From Betaproteobacteria bacterium HGW-Betaproteobacteria-3 (GTDB lineage Bacteria > Pseudomonadota > Gammaproteobacteria > Burkholderiales > Burkholderiaceae_C), in contig PHCI01000001.1 in the NCBI GenBank assembly GCA_002842205.1, positions 310,001 through 374,000 on the forward strand: DNA of 64,000 nt. The letters run 5' to 3'. The notes beneath the pieces are model-generated. The model worked only from the letters and a program-made list of their open reading frames with translations. It was not told the DNA's origin and ran no database searches. Of this stretch, positions 1 through 10,292 are shown one piece after another (the first letter of the stretch is position 1; each line of letters begins with the position of its first letter). A program made the position numbers and the translations under genes.

Positions 1-354
1 CTGGGGCTGATCGGGGGCGAAGTCGTCAAATTCGAGCTGGCCGGGCACCTGCAGCCCGACGGCAGCCGCTACAAGGTGCCGCAAATGGGCTGGAACCAGG
101 TCTGGCGCCACAACCACGGCGGGGCGCCGCACCCGGTCTGGGGGCAGGTGGCCGACGGCAGCTGGTTTTACTTTGTGCACAGCTTTTATGCCCGCACGTC
201 GGATGCGCACCACAGTGTGGGCGAAGCCGATTACGGCGGCCGCTTTACGGCGGCCGTTGCACGCGATAATATTTTCGCCACCCAATTCCACCCCGAAAAA
301 AGCGCAGCACAAGGCTTGGCCCTTTACCGCAACTTCCTTGAGTGGAATCCCTGA
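1..354 (+). CDS. hisH: Imidazole glycerol phosphate synthase, glutamine amidotransferase subunit (3' part)
   Basis: This is the C-terminal 117 codons of HisH, open from the first base, so the 5' end lies outside the window. HisH hydrolyses glutamine and passes ammonia to HisF, which makes imidazole glycerol phosphate and AICAR in histidine synthesis. The sequence shows the family stretch VPQMGWNQV and, near the end, TQFHPEKS, which carries the His and Glu of the class I amidotransferase Cys-His-Glu triad. The catalytic Cys would be upstream of the window. hisA follows 96 bases later on the same strand and then hisF, so this is the usual hisHAF order. Confidence 0.95.
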   Translation: MGLIGGEVVKFELAGHLQPDGSRYKVPQMGWNQVWRHNHGGAPHPVWGQVADGSWFYFVHSFYARTSDAHHSVGEADYGGRFTAAVARDNIFATQFHPEKSAAQGLALYRNFLEWNP

Positions 355-450
355 AAGATGTCGCCCCCACGTCTGGCTCACCGTGTTCTTGCCGTATCAG
401 AGGGCGTACCCCGCCCGGCCTGATCCCCTTCCCACGCACTTCCTGCCCCC

Positions 451-1191
451 ATGCTTCTCATTCCCGCGATTGACCTGAAAGACGGCCACTGCGTTCGCCT
501 CAAACAGGGCGACATGGCCCAGTCCACCACCTTCAGCGAAGACCCGGCCGCCATGGCGCGCTCGTGGCTCGAAAAAGGCGCGCGCCGCCTGCACCTGGTG
601 GACCTGAACGGCGCCTTCGCCGGCAAGCCGCAGAATTTTTCGGCCATCCGCGCCATCCTGAAGGCCGTGGGCGACGACATCCCGGTGCAACTGGGCGGCG
701 GCATCCGCGACCTCGACACCATTGAAAAGTACATCGACGGCGGCCTGCGCTACGTGATCATCGGCACCGCCGCGGTCAAGAACCCGGGTTTCCTGAAGGA
801 CGCCTGCACCGCGTTTGGCGGCCACATCATCGTGGGCCTGGACGCCAAGGACGGCAAGGTTGCCACCGACGGCTGGAGCAAGCTCACCGGGCACGAGGTG
901 ATCGACCTGGCCAGGAAGTTCGAGGACTGGGGCGTTGACTCCATCATTTACACCGACATCGGCCGCGACGGCATGCTCTCGGGCATCAACGTCGAGGCCA
1001 CCGTCAAGCTCGCACAGGCGCTCAGCATTCCGGTGATCGCCTCGGGCGGTTTGAGCAACATGGCCGACATTGAAAAGCTTTGTGCCGTGGAAGACGAGGG
1101 CATTGAAGGTGTGATCTGCGGCCGGGCCATCTATTCGGGCGACCTGGACTTTGCCGCCGCGCAGGCCCGTGCCGATGAATTGAACGGATAG
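451..1191 (+). CDS. hisA: Phosphoribosylformimino-AICAR isomerase HisA
   Basis: This 246-residue protein has the normal HisA length. It isomerises ProFAR to PRFAR, the fourth step of histidine synthesis, in the cytoplasm. The start [12 protein letters not shown] matches the family, with the first catalytic Asp in AIDLKDG. GGGIRD and the second-half YTDIGRDGM (second catalytic Asp) and ASGGL phosphate-binding loops of the half-barrel pair are all present. The ATG follows a 96-base spacer after hisH. The stop codon is three bases before the hisF start, so translation is probably coupled. Confidence 0.97.
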   Translation: MLLIPAIDLKDGHCVRLKQGDMAQSTTFSEDPAAMARSWLEKGARRLHLVDLNGAFAGKPQNFSAIRAILKAVGDDIPVQLGGGIRDLDTIEKYIDGGLRYVIIGTAAVKNPGFLKDACTAFGGHIIVGLDAKDGKVATDGWSKLTGHEVIDLARKFEDWGVDSIIYTDIGRDGMLSGINVEATVKLAQALSIPVIASGGLSNMADIEKLCAVEDEGIEGVICGRAIYSGDLDFAAAQARADELNG

Positions 1192-1194
1192 TTC

Positions 1195-1995
1195 TTGCTC
1201 GCCAAACGCATCATCCCCTGCCTCGACGTGACCGGTGGCCGCGTCGTCAAGGGCGTCAACTTTGTTGAGTTGCGCGACGCCGGAGACCCGGTGGAAATTG
1301 CTGCGCGCTACAACGAGCAGGGCGCCGACGAGCTGACCTTCCTCGACATCACCGCCACCAGCGACGGCCGCGACCTGATCCTGCCCATCATCGAGGCCGT
1401 GGCTTCACAGGTGTTCATCCCGCTCACCGTGGGGGGCGGCGTGCGCACCGTGGAAGACGTGCGCCGGCTGCTCAATGCCGGTGCCGACAAGACCAGCTTC
1501 AACTCGGCCGCCATTGCCACGCCCGACGTCATCAACCGCGCCTCCGACAAATACGGTGCGCAGTGCATCGTGGTGGCCATTGACGCCAAGCGGCGCAGCG
1601 CCGAAGACGCGGCCCACCTGAACGCGCAAGGCCAGCCGCGCGGCCCGGGCTGGGACGTTTACAGCCACGGCGGCCGCAAAAACACGGGGCTGGACGCCGT
1701 GGCCTGGGCCGTGGAGATGGCCCGGCGCGGCGCGGGCGAGATCTTGCTCACCAGCATGGACCGCGACGGCACCAAGTCCGGCTTCGACCTGGAACTCACC
1801 CGCGCCGTGAGCGACGCCGTGAGCGTGCCGGTGATCGCCTCGGGCGGGGTGGGCGCACTGGAACATCTGTCCGAAGGCATCCAGATCGGTGGCGCTGACG
1901 CGGTGCTGGCCGCCAGCATCTTCCACTACGGCGAATTCACGGTGCAGCAGGCCAAGGCGCAAATGGCCGCGCACGGCATTCCGGTGCGGCTTTAG
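1195..1995 (+). CDS. hisF: Imidazole glycerol phosphate synthase cyclase subunit HisF
   Basis: HisF (266 residues) is the cyclase/lyase half of the HisH-HisF complex. It turns PRFAR plus ammonia into imidazole glycerol phosphate and AICAR. The start codon is TTG: it is the only start that gives the family N-terminus [12 protein letters not shown], and it lies three bases after the hisA stop. Catalytic Asp residues are seen in CLDV and in [10 protein letters not shown], and phosphate loops in VGGGVR and ASGGVG. The TAG stop overlaps the TAA stop of the convergent LapA-like gene on the minus strand. Confidence 0.97.
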   Translation: MLAKRIIPCLDVTGGRVVKGVNFVELRDAGDPVEIAARYNEQGADELTFLDITATSDGRDLILPIIEAVASQVFIPLTVGGGVRTVEDVRRLLNAGADKTSFNSAAIATPDVINRASDKYGAQCIVVAIDAKRRSAEDAAHLNAQGQPRGPGWDVYSHGGRKNTGLDAVAWAVEMARRGAGEILLTSMDRDGTKSGFDLELTRAVSDAVSVPVIASGGVGALEHLSEGIQIGGADAVLAASIFHYGEFTVQQAKAQMAAHGIPVRL

Positions 1996-2486
1996 GCGGC
2001 GCCGCCCGATGCGGCTTGTTGCCGGGCCAACCGGTCGTCCAGCTCCCCCACACTGGCCGCCAGGCCGTTGCTGGTCTGCTCGATGTTCCGCGTCAGATTC
2101 GCTTCGAGCTGCCGCGCGTGATCTTGCGCCGCCGCAGCCAGCTCCCGCTGCACCTGCTCGACCTGATCCAGGCGTGTTTGCAGGAACTGCTGCAATTCGG
2201 TAAAGCGCGACGCTTCGGCCTTGTCCGCCAGGGCACGTTGCTCGGTCACCTCGCGCGTGACCTTGCGCAATTCCAGCAGATGCGCGGTCTGAAAATACAT
2301 CAAGGCCATCATGAACACGGCCAAAGCCGCGATCAGGGCGCCGAGCATGACCAGACCCAGCGGCGCCCGGACTTCGGCGACGCCAAAGTTCAGCACCGTC
2401 GAGCGCATGAATTCATCAAAGTTGAGCGCCACGAAGCCGGCGACGAGCAGGATGGCGGCAATCAGAAGGAAGGTACGGATTCTCAT
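1992..2486 (-). CDS. LapA-like (DUF1049-type) membrane protein with C-terminal coiled coil
   Basis: This 164-residue protein starts [17 protein letters not shown]. It has two predicted membrane helices, at roughly residues 5-24 and 42-64, followed by a long charged helical tail rich in Glu, Gln and Arg that looks like a cytoplasmic coiled coil. The pattern fits the LapA/DUF1049 family, whose E. coli member works in control of lipopolysaccharide assembly. That role is not proven here. The open frame extends far upstream, but the ATG at 2486 is chosen because the membrane helix begins right after it. The gene is inserted on the opposite strand inside the his operon and overlaps the end of hisF by three bases. 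Confidence 0.75.
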   Translation of the reverse strand: MRIRTFLLIAAILLVAGFVALNFDEFMRSTVLNFGVAEVRAPLGLVMLGALIAALAVFMMALMYFQTAHLLELRKVTREVTEQRALADKAEASRFTELQQFLQTRLDQVEQVQRELAAAAQDHARQLEANLTRNIEQTSNGLAASVGELDDRLARQQAASGGAA

Positions 2487-2609
2487 GGGGTTCTCCGGGG
2501 GAATAGGGCGCCGTTTGCCAGGTTGACCCTGCGCGCAGCGGGGTGGACGATCGGTACAGCATACGCCAGCGTGGGGCTGTGTCCTCCTTGCCCATGGTAG
2601 ATTCCCGGC

Positions 2610-2999
2610 ATGAACTGGCTGGACGAAATCAAGTGGGACGCGCAGGGGCTGGTGCCCGTGATCGCGCAGGAGGTCGGCAGCAACGACGTGCTGATGTTCG
2701 CCTGGATGAACCGCGAAGCGCTGCAACAGACGGCTGAACTCGGGCGTGCCGTGTATTTCAGCCGCTCGCGCGGCAAGCTGTGGTTCAAGGGCGAAGAATC
2801 GGGGCATGTGCAGACGGTGCACGAGATCCGGCTCGACTGCGACCACGACGTGGTGCTGCTCAAGGTGACGCAGCTCGGGCACGAACCGGGCATTGCCTGC
2901 CACACCGGTCGCCACAGCTGCTTTTTCAGTCTTTACAAGGACGGCGCCTGGCAGGTGACCGAGCCGGTCTTGAAAGACCCTGAGTCCATCTACAAATAG
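2610..2999 (+). CDS. hisI: Phosphoribosyl-AMP cyclohydrolase HisI
   Basis: This 129-residue single-domain enzyme opens the adenine ring of PR-AMP in histidine synthesis. It is the separate (not HisE-fused) form. Metal-binding family motifs are visible: [27 protein letters not shown], and LDCDHD followed by [13 protein letters not shown], with the conserved Cys residues that bind zinc. The ATG at 2610 gives the standard N-terminus [10 protein letters not shown]. hisE begins six bases after the stop. Confidence 0.96.
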   Translation: MNWLDEIKWDAQGLVPVIAQEVGSNDVLMFAWMNREALQQTAELGRAVYFSRSRGKLWFKGEESGHVQTVHEIRLDCDHDVVLLKVTQLGHEPGIACHTGRHSCFFSLYKDGAWQVTEPVLKDPESIYK

Positions 3000-3004
3000 C
3001 CGCC

Positions 3005-3370
3005 ATGTCCAACGATTCACTTTCCCGCCTGGCCGCCGCCATTGAAAGCCGCAAGCCCGCCCGCGGGGGCGATGCCGACACCAGCTATGTGGCCCGGCTG
3101 CTGCACAAGGGCCCCGATGCATTTTTGAAGAAAATTGGCGAGGAAGCGACCGAAGTGGTCATGGCCGCCAAGGACGCCGATCACGGCGGCGACCGGCAGA
3201 AGATCGTCAACGAGGTGGCCGACCTGTGGTTCCATTCGATGATCGCGCTGGCGCACTACGGCCTGTCGCCCGCTGACGTGATCACTGAACTGGAGCGCCG
3301 CGAAGGCACGAGCGGCATCGAAGAGAAAGCGCTGCGCAAGGCAGAGAACCGTGAAAGGGCGGGCGAATGA
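3005..3370 (+). CDS. hisE: Phosphoribosyl-ATP pyrophosphatase HisE
   Basis: This 121-residue enzyme hydrolyses PR-ATP to PR-AMP and pyrophosphate. It belongs to the all-alpha NTP pyrophosphatase (MazG-like) fold. The motif [15 protein letters not shown] holds the acidic Mg-binding residues, and [13 protein letters not shown] is the second metal motif. The gene sits directly behind hisI and overlaps the next gene by four bases (ATGA), so hisI-hisE and the downstream small membrane gene are probably co-translated. Confidence 0.96.
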   Translation: MSNDSLSRLAAAIESRKPARGGDADTSYVARLLHKGPDAFLKKIGEEATEVVMAAKDADHGGDRQKIVNEVADLWFHSMIALAHYGLSPADVITELERREGTSGIEEKALRKAENRERAGE

Positions 3371-3714
3371 ACGACGTGCTGGAAGTGAAAACACCGCAGG
3401 ACCGCACCTTCATGCACATCCTGTATGCGATGCACACCGTTGCGTGGGCGTCCATGGGGTCGTTGGCGGTGATTGCGCTCATCATCAACTACATCCGCCG
3501 CGGCGACGAGGCCGACGCCACGTACAGGGCGCACCACAGCTACATGATCAGCACCTTCTGGTGGACGGTGCTGTGGCTGGTGGTGTGCAGCCCGTTGTGG
3601 CTGCTGTTCGGCCTGCCCGGGGCGCTGGCGTACGCCATCATCGGCCTGTGGTACCTGTACCGCTGCATCAAGGGCTGGCTGCGGTTTGCCGATAGCCGCC
3701 TTCCCCAATTGTGA
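3367..3714 (+). CDS. Small DUF4870-like membrane protein of the his-tat region
   Basis: This 115-residue protein has about three hydrophobic segments, at roughly residues 22-46, 61-80 and 82-102. It ends in a short basic tail. It resembles the DUF4870/Tic20-like small membrane proteins. No catalytic residues can be recognised and its function is unknown. Its ATG overlaps the hisE stop, and its own TGA overlaps a possible GTG start of the HIT gene. It is therefore tied into the operon and is expected to be co-transcribed with it. Confidence 0.8.
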   Translation: MNDVLEVKTPQDRTFMHILYAMHTVAWASMGSLAVIALIINYIRRGDEADATYRAHHSYMISTFWWTVLWLVVCSPLWLLFGLPGALAYAIIGLWYLYRCIKGWLRFADSRLPQL

Positions 3715-3722
3715 GTCCAGCC

Positions 3723-4079
3723 ATGCACGACGACCACTGCATCTTCTGCAAGATCATCACGGGCAAGATCCCGTCGAAAAAAGTGTACGAAGACGAAGAA
3801 ATCTTCGCGTTCCACGACATCGCGCCATGGGCGCCCGTGCACTTCCTCCTGGTGCCCAAGACGCACATCCCTTCGATGGCCCATGTCGGCCCCGAGCACG
3901 TGGGGTTGCTGGGGCGCATGATGACGCTGGCGCCCAAGCTGGCGCTGGAGAACGGCTGTCGGCCGTACCCGCAAGGCGGCTTTCGCATCGTGGCCAATAC
4001 CGGCGCCGAAGGTGGGCAGGAGGTGCAGCACCTGCACGTGCACGTGATGGGGGGGCCCCGCCCCTGGCTGCGGGGTTAG
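3723..4079 (+). CDS. HIT-family nucleotide hydrolase/transferase (HinT-like)
   Basis: This histidine-triad protein of 118 residues probably hydrolyses AMP-linked compounds such as adenosine phosphoramidates, as HinT does. The N-terminal CIFCKIITGKIPS is the usual start of the fold, and the C-terminal HLHVHVM is the HxHxH active-site triad. The ATG at 3723 is preferred; an in-frame GTG at 3711 overlapping the preceding stop would add MSPA. It lies between the his genes and tatA, a common placement in Burkholderiales. Confidence 0.93.
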   Translation: MHDDHCIFCKIITGKIPSKKVYEDEEIFAFHDIAPWAPVHFLLVPKTHIPSMAHVGPEHVGLLGRMMTLAPKLALENGCRPYPQGGFRIVANTGAEGGQEVQHLHVHVMGGPRPWLRG

Positions 4080-4179
4080 GGCTACGGCACGTGCAACGGC
4101 GGCAAGCCCGGGCGAAAACCCGCGGTTTTGTGGGAATCGCATCCCACTTAGAATCAACACCATTCGTTAGGAGTAATCC

Positions 4180-4416
4180 ATGGGTTCATTTTCCATCTGG
4201 CACTGGCTGATCGTGCTGCTGATCGTGGTGATGGTGTTCGGCACCAAGAAGCTCAAGAACATGGGCTCGGATCTGGGCGGCGCCGTCAAGGGCTTCAAGG
4301 ACGGCATGAAAGACGGTGCATCCAGCGCGTCAGAAGACAAGCCGGCCGCGCAGGTCACCAACGCCGCCGCGTCCGACAAGACCACCATCGACGTGGAAGC
4401 CAAGCAAAAGTCGTGA
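4180..4416 (+). CDS. tatA: Sec-independent translocase subunit TatA
   Basis: This 78-residue protein has one N-terminal membrane helix (residues about 4-21), then [14 protein letters not shown], the conserved FG hinge and amphipathic helix of TatA, and a charged tail. TatA forms the pore-like assembly of the twin-arginine system. A TAGGAG ribosome site lies just ahead of the ATG. tatB starts inside the last codons of tatA, so the pair is translationally coupled. Several proteins in this window carry Tat signals: the PhoX protein, the multicopper oxidase and the SCO-like protein. Confidence 0.95.
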   Translation: MGSFSIWHWLIVLLIVVMVFGTKKLKNMGSDLGGAVKGFKDGMKDGASSASEDKPAAQVTNAAASDKTTIDVEAKQKS

Positions 4417-4886
4417 TCGATCTTGGTCTTTCCAAGATGGCGCTGATCGGCGCGGTGGCCCTGATTGTCATCGGGCCGGAGAAGCTGCCGCGCGTGGCGC
4501 GTACCGTGGGCACCTTGTTGGGCAAGGCCCAGCGCTACGTGGCCGACGTCAAGGCCGAAGTCAACCGCTCCATGGAGCTCGATGAGCTCAAGAAGATGAA
4601 GGAAACGATGGAGACTGCTGCGCGCGACGTCGAGCAGACCATCCAGACCAACGCGAGCGACTTCGAAAAAGACCTCGCTGGCGCGGCGGGGGAAGCGGGT
4701 GCGCAGCCGACGCTCGACGACTTTTCTCCCACGGTGTACTACCCTGAATACAAACGACCCGACAAGAAGTGGCGCATCAAGCAGGGCGCCATGCCGCAGT
4801 GGTACAAGGCCCGCAACGGGGTTCGGACCAAGGCCTTGTCGGGGGCCGCGCGGGTGGCCCGCTACCGGCCGCACAAAGTCAGCTGA
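4413..4886 (+). CDS. tatB: Sec-independent translocase subunit TatB
   Basis: This 157-residue TatB starts with GTG overlapping the tatA stop (GTGA). The first residues [26 protein letters not shown] give the single membrane helix and the Gly-Pro-Glu-Lys-Leu-Pro hinge typical of TatB. A long amphipathic and variable tail follows. TatB works with TatC as the receptor for twin-arginine signal peptides. There is a 115-base gap before tatC. Confidence 0.95.
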   Translation: MIDLGLSKMALIGAVALIVIGPEKLPRVARTVGTLLGKAQRYVADVKAEVNRSMELDELKKMKETMETAARDVEQTIQTNASDFEKDLAGAAGEAGAQPTLDDFSPTVYYPEYKRPDKKWRIKQGAMPQWYKARNGVRTKALSGAARVARYRPHKVS

Positions 4887-5001
4887 AGCGCCGGGGCGGT
4901 GGTCCCCGGGGACTGCCCTTTGCCTTGCGACCCCTTTTCCTGCATCAAGATCTGCCGTCCCCTGACACGCCCCAGCCCCCTGCAACGCTGAACCCTCCAA
5001 G

Positions 5002-5802
5002 ATGTCCGACCCCCAAAACAAAATAGACGAACTCGCAGGCACCGAGCAGCCGTTTGTGCAGCATCTGGTGGAGCTGCGCGACCGTCTCATCAAGGCGTTC
5101 ATCGCGGTGGGGGTGGCGACGGCCGTGCTGGCCATCTATCCGGGACCGGGCGAGTTGTACGACATGCTGGCGGCACCGCTGGTGGCGCATTTGCCCAAGG
5201 GGGCCACGCTGATCGCCACGTCGGTGATTTCACCGTTCCTGGTGCCGCTCAAGATCATGCTGATGACCGGCTTCCTGATCGCCCTGCCCGTGGTGCTGTG
5301 GCAGGTCTGGTCGTTTGTGGCGCCAGGGCTGTACGCCCATGAGAAGAAGCTGGTGCTGCCGCTGGTGGTGTCGAGCACCCTGCTGTTTTTTGTCGGTGTG
5401 GCGTTCTGCTATTTCTTTGTGTTCGGCCAGGTGTTCAAGTTCATCCAGGGCTTTGCGCCCAAGAGCATCACGGCCGCGCCAGATATCGAGGCTTACCTGA
5501 GCTTTGTGCTGTCCATGTTTCTGGCGTTCGGCCTGACGTTCGAGGTGCCGATCGTGGTCATCGTGCTGGCGCGCATGGGCATCGTGAGCGTCGAAAAGCT
5601 CAAGGAATACCGGGGCTACTTCGTGGTGCTGGCGTTTGTGATCGCGGCCATCGTGACACCACCCGACGTGGTGTCGCAGTTGGCGCTGGCGATCCCGATG
5701 ATTCTGCTGTATGAGGTGGGCATCTGGGCGGCCCAGTTGTTCATCAAGCACACCCAGGCGCCGCCAGACAAGACCGACACGACCGACACCACAAATTCTT
5801 AG
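5002..5802 (+). CDS. tatC: Sec-independent translocase subunit TatC
   Basis: This 266-residue protein has six predicted membrane helices and is the core twin-arginine receptor. The N-terminal FVQHLVELRDRLIKAF is the conserved cytoplasmic TatC motif with its key Glu. The segment SFVLSMFLAFGLTFEVPIVV holds the conserved Phe and Glu of the fourth helix. It completes the tatABC unit at the end of the his operon. A copy of the dispersed repeat begins immediately after its TAG stop. Confidence 0.96.
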   Translation: MSDPQNKIDELAGTEQPFVQHLVELRDRLIKAFIAVGVATAVLAIYPGPGELYDMLAAPLVAHLPKGATLIATSVISPFLVPLKIMLMTGFLIALPVVLWQVWSFVAPGLYAHEKKLVLPLVVSSTLLFFVGVAFCYFFVFGQVFKFIQGFAPKSITAAPDIEAYLSFVLSMFLAFGLTFEVPIVVIVLARMGIVSVEKLKEYRGYFVVLAFVIAAIVTPPDVVSQLALAIPMILLYEVGIWAAQLFIKHTQAPPDKTDTTDTTNS

Positions 5803-5858
5803 TCAAAAATGACCTTGGCCCCCGTCAAATGGTCATAGTTTGCTATTGAATATATAAC
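5803..5858 (-). repeat. Dispersed repeat copy A
   Basis: This copy of the dispersed repeat reads on the minus strand, with core AATAGCAAACTATGACCATT followed by TGACGGGGGC. It fills the gap between the convergent stops of tatC and the HtrA-family protease gene. Eight more copies are listed at 8998, 20790, 29441, 36011, 51674, 52602, 54582 and 58209. Confidence 0.8.
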
Positions 5859-5866
5859 GATTTCGT

Positions 5867-7021
<1,155 letters not shown>

Positions 7022-7118
7022 GACCGGGATTGTCCATGAACTTGACCCACAATCGGCGCTTGGCGGTGACTTTGCCGACACTTCGCCTTCCCGCTGGAGA
7101 TAACCCGCTTTCATCCTG

Positions 7119-7907
7119 ATGGACCGCCCCGTGCCCACGACCGATCGCCAGACCCTGCTTGCCGCGTTGGACCAGTTGCTCGAGCCGGGGCGTTTTCGCG
7201 ACCATGGCCCCAACGGGCTGCAGGTTGAGGGGCGGCGCGAGGTGCGCAAGATCGTCTCGGGCGTGACGGCCAGCCGGGCGCTGATCGAAGCCGCCATTGC
7301 CGCCCAGGCCGATGCCATTCTGGTGCACCACGGCCTGTTCTGGCGCGGCCAGGACGGCTGCGTGACCGGCTGGATGAAGCAGCGGCTGGCGCTCTTGCTG
7401 GCGCACGACATCAACCTGTTCGCCTACCACCTGCCACTGGACGCCCACCCCGTGCTGGGCAACAACGCCCAACTGGCCGTGCAACTGGGCTTGCAGATGG
7501 CCGACGGCGCCCGTGCGCGCTTTGGCGAGCAGTCGCTGGGATGCCTGGGCGAGCGAGCCGATGGCGGCCTCTTTGAATCGCCGCAGGCGCTGGCCCGGCA
7601 TCTGGAATTGGTATTAAAAAGGCCGGTGGCCCTTGTCGCACCGTTATCTTCAGCAATCAAAAAGATAGCTTGGTGCACCGGTGGCGCGCAGGGTTATTTT
7701 GAGGACGCCATCCGCGCCGGGGCCGACGCCTTCATCACGGGCGAACTGTCCGAGCCGCAGACGCATTACGCGCGCGAGAGCGGCGTCGCCTTCCTGGCCT
7801 GCGGGCACCACGCCACCGAGCGCTACGGCGCGCCCGCCGTCGCCGGGCATGTGGCCGCGCAGCTGGGGCTGGTGCATGAATTCATCGACATCGACAACCC
7901 GGCCTGA
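7119..7907 (+). CDS. NIF3-like dinuclear metal-centre protein
   Basis: This 262-residue member of the NIF3/YbgI family has the early motif GPNGLQVEG, the metal-ligand segment ILVHHGLFW and the late motif GHHATERYG. AWCTGGAQGYFEDA is the conserved central stretch. Family members form hexameric rings with two metal ions. They are often labelled GTP cyclohydrolase I type 2, but the true substrate is uncertain. It sits 97 bases from the divergent protease start, and pdxA follows 16 bases after its stop. Confidence 0.92.
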   Translation: MDRPVPTTDRQTLLAALDQLLEPGRFRDHGPNGLQVEGRREVRKIVSGVTASRALIEAAIAAQADAILVHHGLFWRGQDGCVTGWMKQRLALLLAHDINLFAYHLPLDAHPVLGNNAQLAVQLGLQMADGARARFGEQSLGCLGERADGGLFESPQALARHLELVLKRPVALVAPLSSAIKKIAWCTGGAQGYFEDAIRAGADAFITGELSEPQTHYARESGVAFLACGHHATERYGAPAVAGHVAAQLGLVHEFIDIDNPA

Positions 7908-7923
7908 ACCACCACGCCTGCGC

Positions 7924-8991
7924 ATGAAGCCCATCGCCATCACCCTGGGAGATCCCGCCGGGATCGGGCCGGAAATCATCGCCAGGGCGTTTCGTGACGC
8001 GCCGCAGGACCTGCAGGGCTGTTTCGTCGCGGGTGACGTGGCCACCCTGCGGCGGGCGGCGGGCTTCATTGGCGGCGCCGGGCACCTGGCCATGCCGGTG
8101 GCGCGCATCGACACACCGGCCGACGCAGCCGCTGTGCCGCCCCGTTGCCTGCCGGTGCTGCAGGTGGTGCCCGAGGGGCGGCCCCTGGTGGCGATGGGGC
8201 GGGTTCATGCCGCGGCCGGCCGCATGGCCGCGGACGCCGTGGCCTGGGCCGCGCGCGCGGCCCTGCGCGGCGAGGTGGCCGCGCTGGTGACCGCACCGTT
8301 GCACAAGGAGGCGCTGGCCGCGGCGGGCGTGGCGTATCCGGGCCACACCGAGCTGCTGCAAGCCGAGGCGGCCGCGTTTCACGGGGTTTCCGTGCAGGCG
8401 ATGCCGGTGCGCATGATGCTGGCCAACGACGAGTTGCGCACCGTGCTGGTGAGCATCCATGTGTCACTGCGCGAGGCCATTGAGGCCGTGCAGTTTGACA
8501 ATGTGTTGCAAACGATACGCCTCACGGCGCGATTCCTTCACGGTGTCGTGCCGCCCACGCAACGCGCCCAGCCGCGCATTGCGGTGGCCGGCCTGAACCC
8601 GCACGCGGGGGAGGGCGGGTTGTTCGGGCGCGAGGAAATCGAGGTGATTGGCCCCGCCATCGCGGCCGCGCAAGCCGAAGGCATCGACGCCCACGGGCCG
8701 TTCGCGCCCGACACCGTGTTCATGCGGGCCCGTGCGCCGGGGGGCGATGCGGCCACGCAACCGGGGGAGTTTGATGCGGTGGTGGCCATGTACCACGACC
8801 AGGGCCTGATTCCGGTGAAATACCTGGGCGTGGAGCAAGGCGTGAACATCACGCTGGGGCTGCCACTGGTGCGCACCAGCCCCGATCACGGCACGGCGTT
8901 TGACATCGCGGGCACGGGCGCGGCCAGCGCGGCAAGCCTGCTGGCTGCGGTGCGCATGGCGCGACGGCTGGCGTGCCCGGTTTTTGAATAA
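7924..8991 (+). CDS. pdxA: 4-hydroxythreonine-4-phosphate dehydrogenase PdxA
   Basis: This 355-residue PdxA oxidises 4-phosphohydroxy-L-threonine in the DXP-dependent route to pyridoxal phosphate. The N-terminus ITLGDPAGIGPEI is the family signature. Metal-binding His residues are expected in PGHTELL, in the central region before LNPHAGEGG, and in MYHDQGLIP. TSPDHGTAFDIAGTG closes the active site. The start at 7924 gives MKPIAITLGD; the longer open frame upstream overlaps NIF3 and is not credible. Repeat copy B lies directly behind the stop. Confidence 0.95.
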   Translation: MKPIAITLGDPAGIGPEIIARAFRDAPQDLQGCFVAGDVATLRRAAGFIGGAGHLAMPVARIDTPADAAAVPPRCLPVLQVVPEGRPLVAMGRVHAAAGRMAADAVAWAARAALRGEVAALVTAPLHKEALAAAGVAYPGHTELLQAEAAAFHGVSVQAMPVRMMLANDELRTVLVSIHVSLREAIEAVQFDNVLQTIRLTARFLHGVVPPTQRAQPRIAVAGLNPHAGEGGLFGREEIEVIGPAIAAAQAEGIDAHGPFAPDTVFMRARAPGGDAATQPGEFDAVVAMYHDQGLIPVKYLGVEQGVNITLGLPLVRTSPDHGTAFDIAGTGAASAASLLAAVRMARRLACPVFE

Positions 8992-8997
8992 AATAAG

Positions 8998-9046
8998 CCC
9001 GGAGCCCCCGTGGAAAGGTCATTGTTTGCTACTTAAAAAGTAGTGA
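8998..9046 (-). repeat. Dispersed repeat copy B
   Basis: A diverged minus-strand copy of the dispersed repeat with core GTAGCAAACAATGACCTTT. It lies between the convergent ends of pdxA and mscL. It carries the small hairpin CTACTT...AAGTAG at its edge, as several other copies do. Confidence 0.65.
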
Positions 9047-9063
9047 AATGACGCTGCGCCGGC

Positions 9064-9477
9064 TTATCTTTTGAGGCTGTCGCGAATCTCGCGCAGCAGC
9101 ACCACATCTTCTGGCGTGGCCGGTGGCGGCGCGGCGGGTGCCTCGCTCTTGAGGCGATTCATCTGCTTGACCATCATGAAGATGATGAACGCCAGAACGG
9201 TGAAATTCAGCGCCACGGTGATGAAGCTGCCGTAGGCAAAGACAGCGCCTGTTTTCTTGGCCTCGGCCAGCGTCAGCCCGGCCGCCTGGCCCGCCAGGCC
9301 GACGTAATAATTCGAGAAATCCAGCCCGCCAAAAATCTTGCTGACCAGCGGCATGATCAAGTCGCCGACCACGGAGTCAACGATTTTTCCGAACGCGCCG
9401 CCAATGATCACGCCCACGGCGAGATCCATGACGTTGCCCTTGACCGCAAATTCCTTGAACTCCTTCATCATGCTCAT
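9064..9477 (-). CDS. mscL: Large-conductance mechanosensitive channel MscL
   Basis: This 137-residue MscL opens under membrane tension to release solutes during osmotic downshock. The N-terminal [20 protein letters not shown] is the S1/TM1 start. [18 protein letters not shown] is the gate-lining helix with its Gly-rich face. A periplasmic loop and TM2 (about residues 74-98) follow, and the C-terminal helix ends in REIRDSLKR. It converges with pdxA and diverges from petA. Confidence 0.96.
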   Translation of the reverse strand: MSMMKEFKEFAVKGNVMDLAVGVIIGGAFGKIVDSVVGDLIMPLVSKIFGGLDFSNYYVGLAGQAAGLTLAEAKKTGAVFAYGSFITVALNFTVLAFIIFMMVKQMNRLKSEAPAAPPPATPEDVVLLREIRDSLKR

Positions 9478-9554
9478 GGGTAACTCCTTTGTTGTAAGCG
9501 TGCGGAAGGTAGCTGCAACGGCATGGCGGTGTCAAGCGCAGGCGGACGGGCCCA

Positions 9555-9584
9555 TTGAAACCCGTCTTGCTGCTCCGCTACAAT
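9555..9584 (+). promoter_or_regulatory. Candidate sigma-70 promoter for petABC
   Basis: TTGAAA (9555-9560) and TACAAT (9579-9584) are separated by 18 bases. They lie about 45 bases ahead of the petA ATG, in the divergent mscL-petA gap. The match is by eye only. Confidence 0.45.
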
Positions 9585-9627
9585 CGCGGGTTGACCCCAA
9601 TACCTCCAGAACAGTCAGAGGATTTCC

Positions 9628-10227
9628 ATGAGTAGCACCCCAGTCGACACTGGCAAACGGACGTGGTTGATCGCGTCGGGTTGCGCCGGTGCCGTGGGCG
9701 CGGGCTTTGCCGCCGTGCCCTTCGTGAGCAGTTTCAGCCCATCCGAAAAAGCCAAAGCCGCCGGCGCCGCCGTCGAGGTGGACATTTCGGCGCTCAAACC
9801 CGGCGAGAAAATCACCGTCGAGTGGCGCGGCAAACCCGTGTGGATCCTCAAGCGCACGCCTGAAATGCTCGAAGGCCTCAAGAAGAACGATCCGCTGCTG
9901 GCCGATCCGAACTCCCTGCGCAAGCCATCCGAGTTCACGCCACCGTACGCCCGTAACGAGGGGCGTTCGATCAAGCCCGAGATTTTCGTGGGCGTGGGCA
10001 TCTGCACGCACCTGGGTTGCTCGCCCGGCGATCGGCTCCAGCCCGGTCCGCAGCCCTCGCTGCCAGACAACTGGGAGGGGGGCTTCTTGTGTGCCTGCCA
10101 CGGCTCGACCTTCGATCTGGCCGGCCGCGTGTTTAAAAACAAGCCAGCCCCGGACAATCTGGAGGTTCCGCCACACATGTACCTGTCGGAAACCAAGCTC
10201 CTGATCGGCGAAGACAAGAAAGCGTGA
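9628..10227 (+). CDS. petA: Ubiquinol-cytochrome c reductase Rieske iron-sulfur subunit
   Basis: This 199-residue Rieske protein of the cytochrome bc1 complex passes electrons from ubiquinol to cytochrome c1. An N-terminal helix anchors it, with a Tat-like signal in which Lys-Arg replaces Arg-Arg (GKRTWLIASG). The 2Fe-2S ligands are in CTHLGC and CACHGS, two Cys and two His, and both Cys of the stabilising disulfide are also present. It opens the petABC operon, and petB starts 65 bases downstream. Confidence 0.97.
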   Translation: MSSTPVDTGKRTWLIASGCAGAVGAGFAAVPFVSSFSPSEKAKAAGAAVEVDISALKPGEKITVEWRGKPVWILKRTPEMLEGLKKNDPLLADPNSLRKPSEFTPPYARNEGRSIKPEIFVGVGICTHLGCSPGDRLQPGPQPSLPDNWEGGFLCACHGSTFDLAGRVFKNKPAPDNLEVPPHMYLSETKLLIGEDKKA

Positions 10228-10292
10228 CGCGTTGAAGGATGGAGCGGCGTTGCCTCGTGGCGCGCTCCCTTCTCACCTGACTAGGAACAGAC

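Noticed and set aside
7611-7680. An AT-richer patch inside the NIF3 gene that looked like another dispersed repeat
   Set aside because: It encodes the family-conserved IKKIAWCTGG segment and lacks the repeat core.
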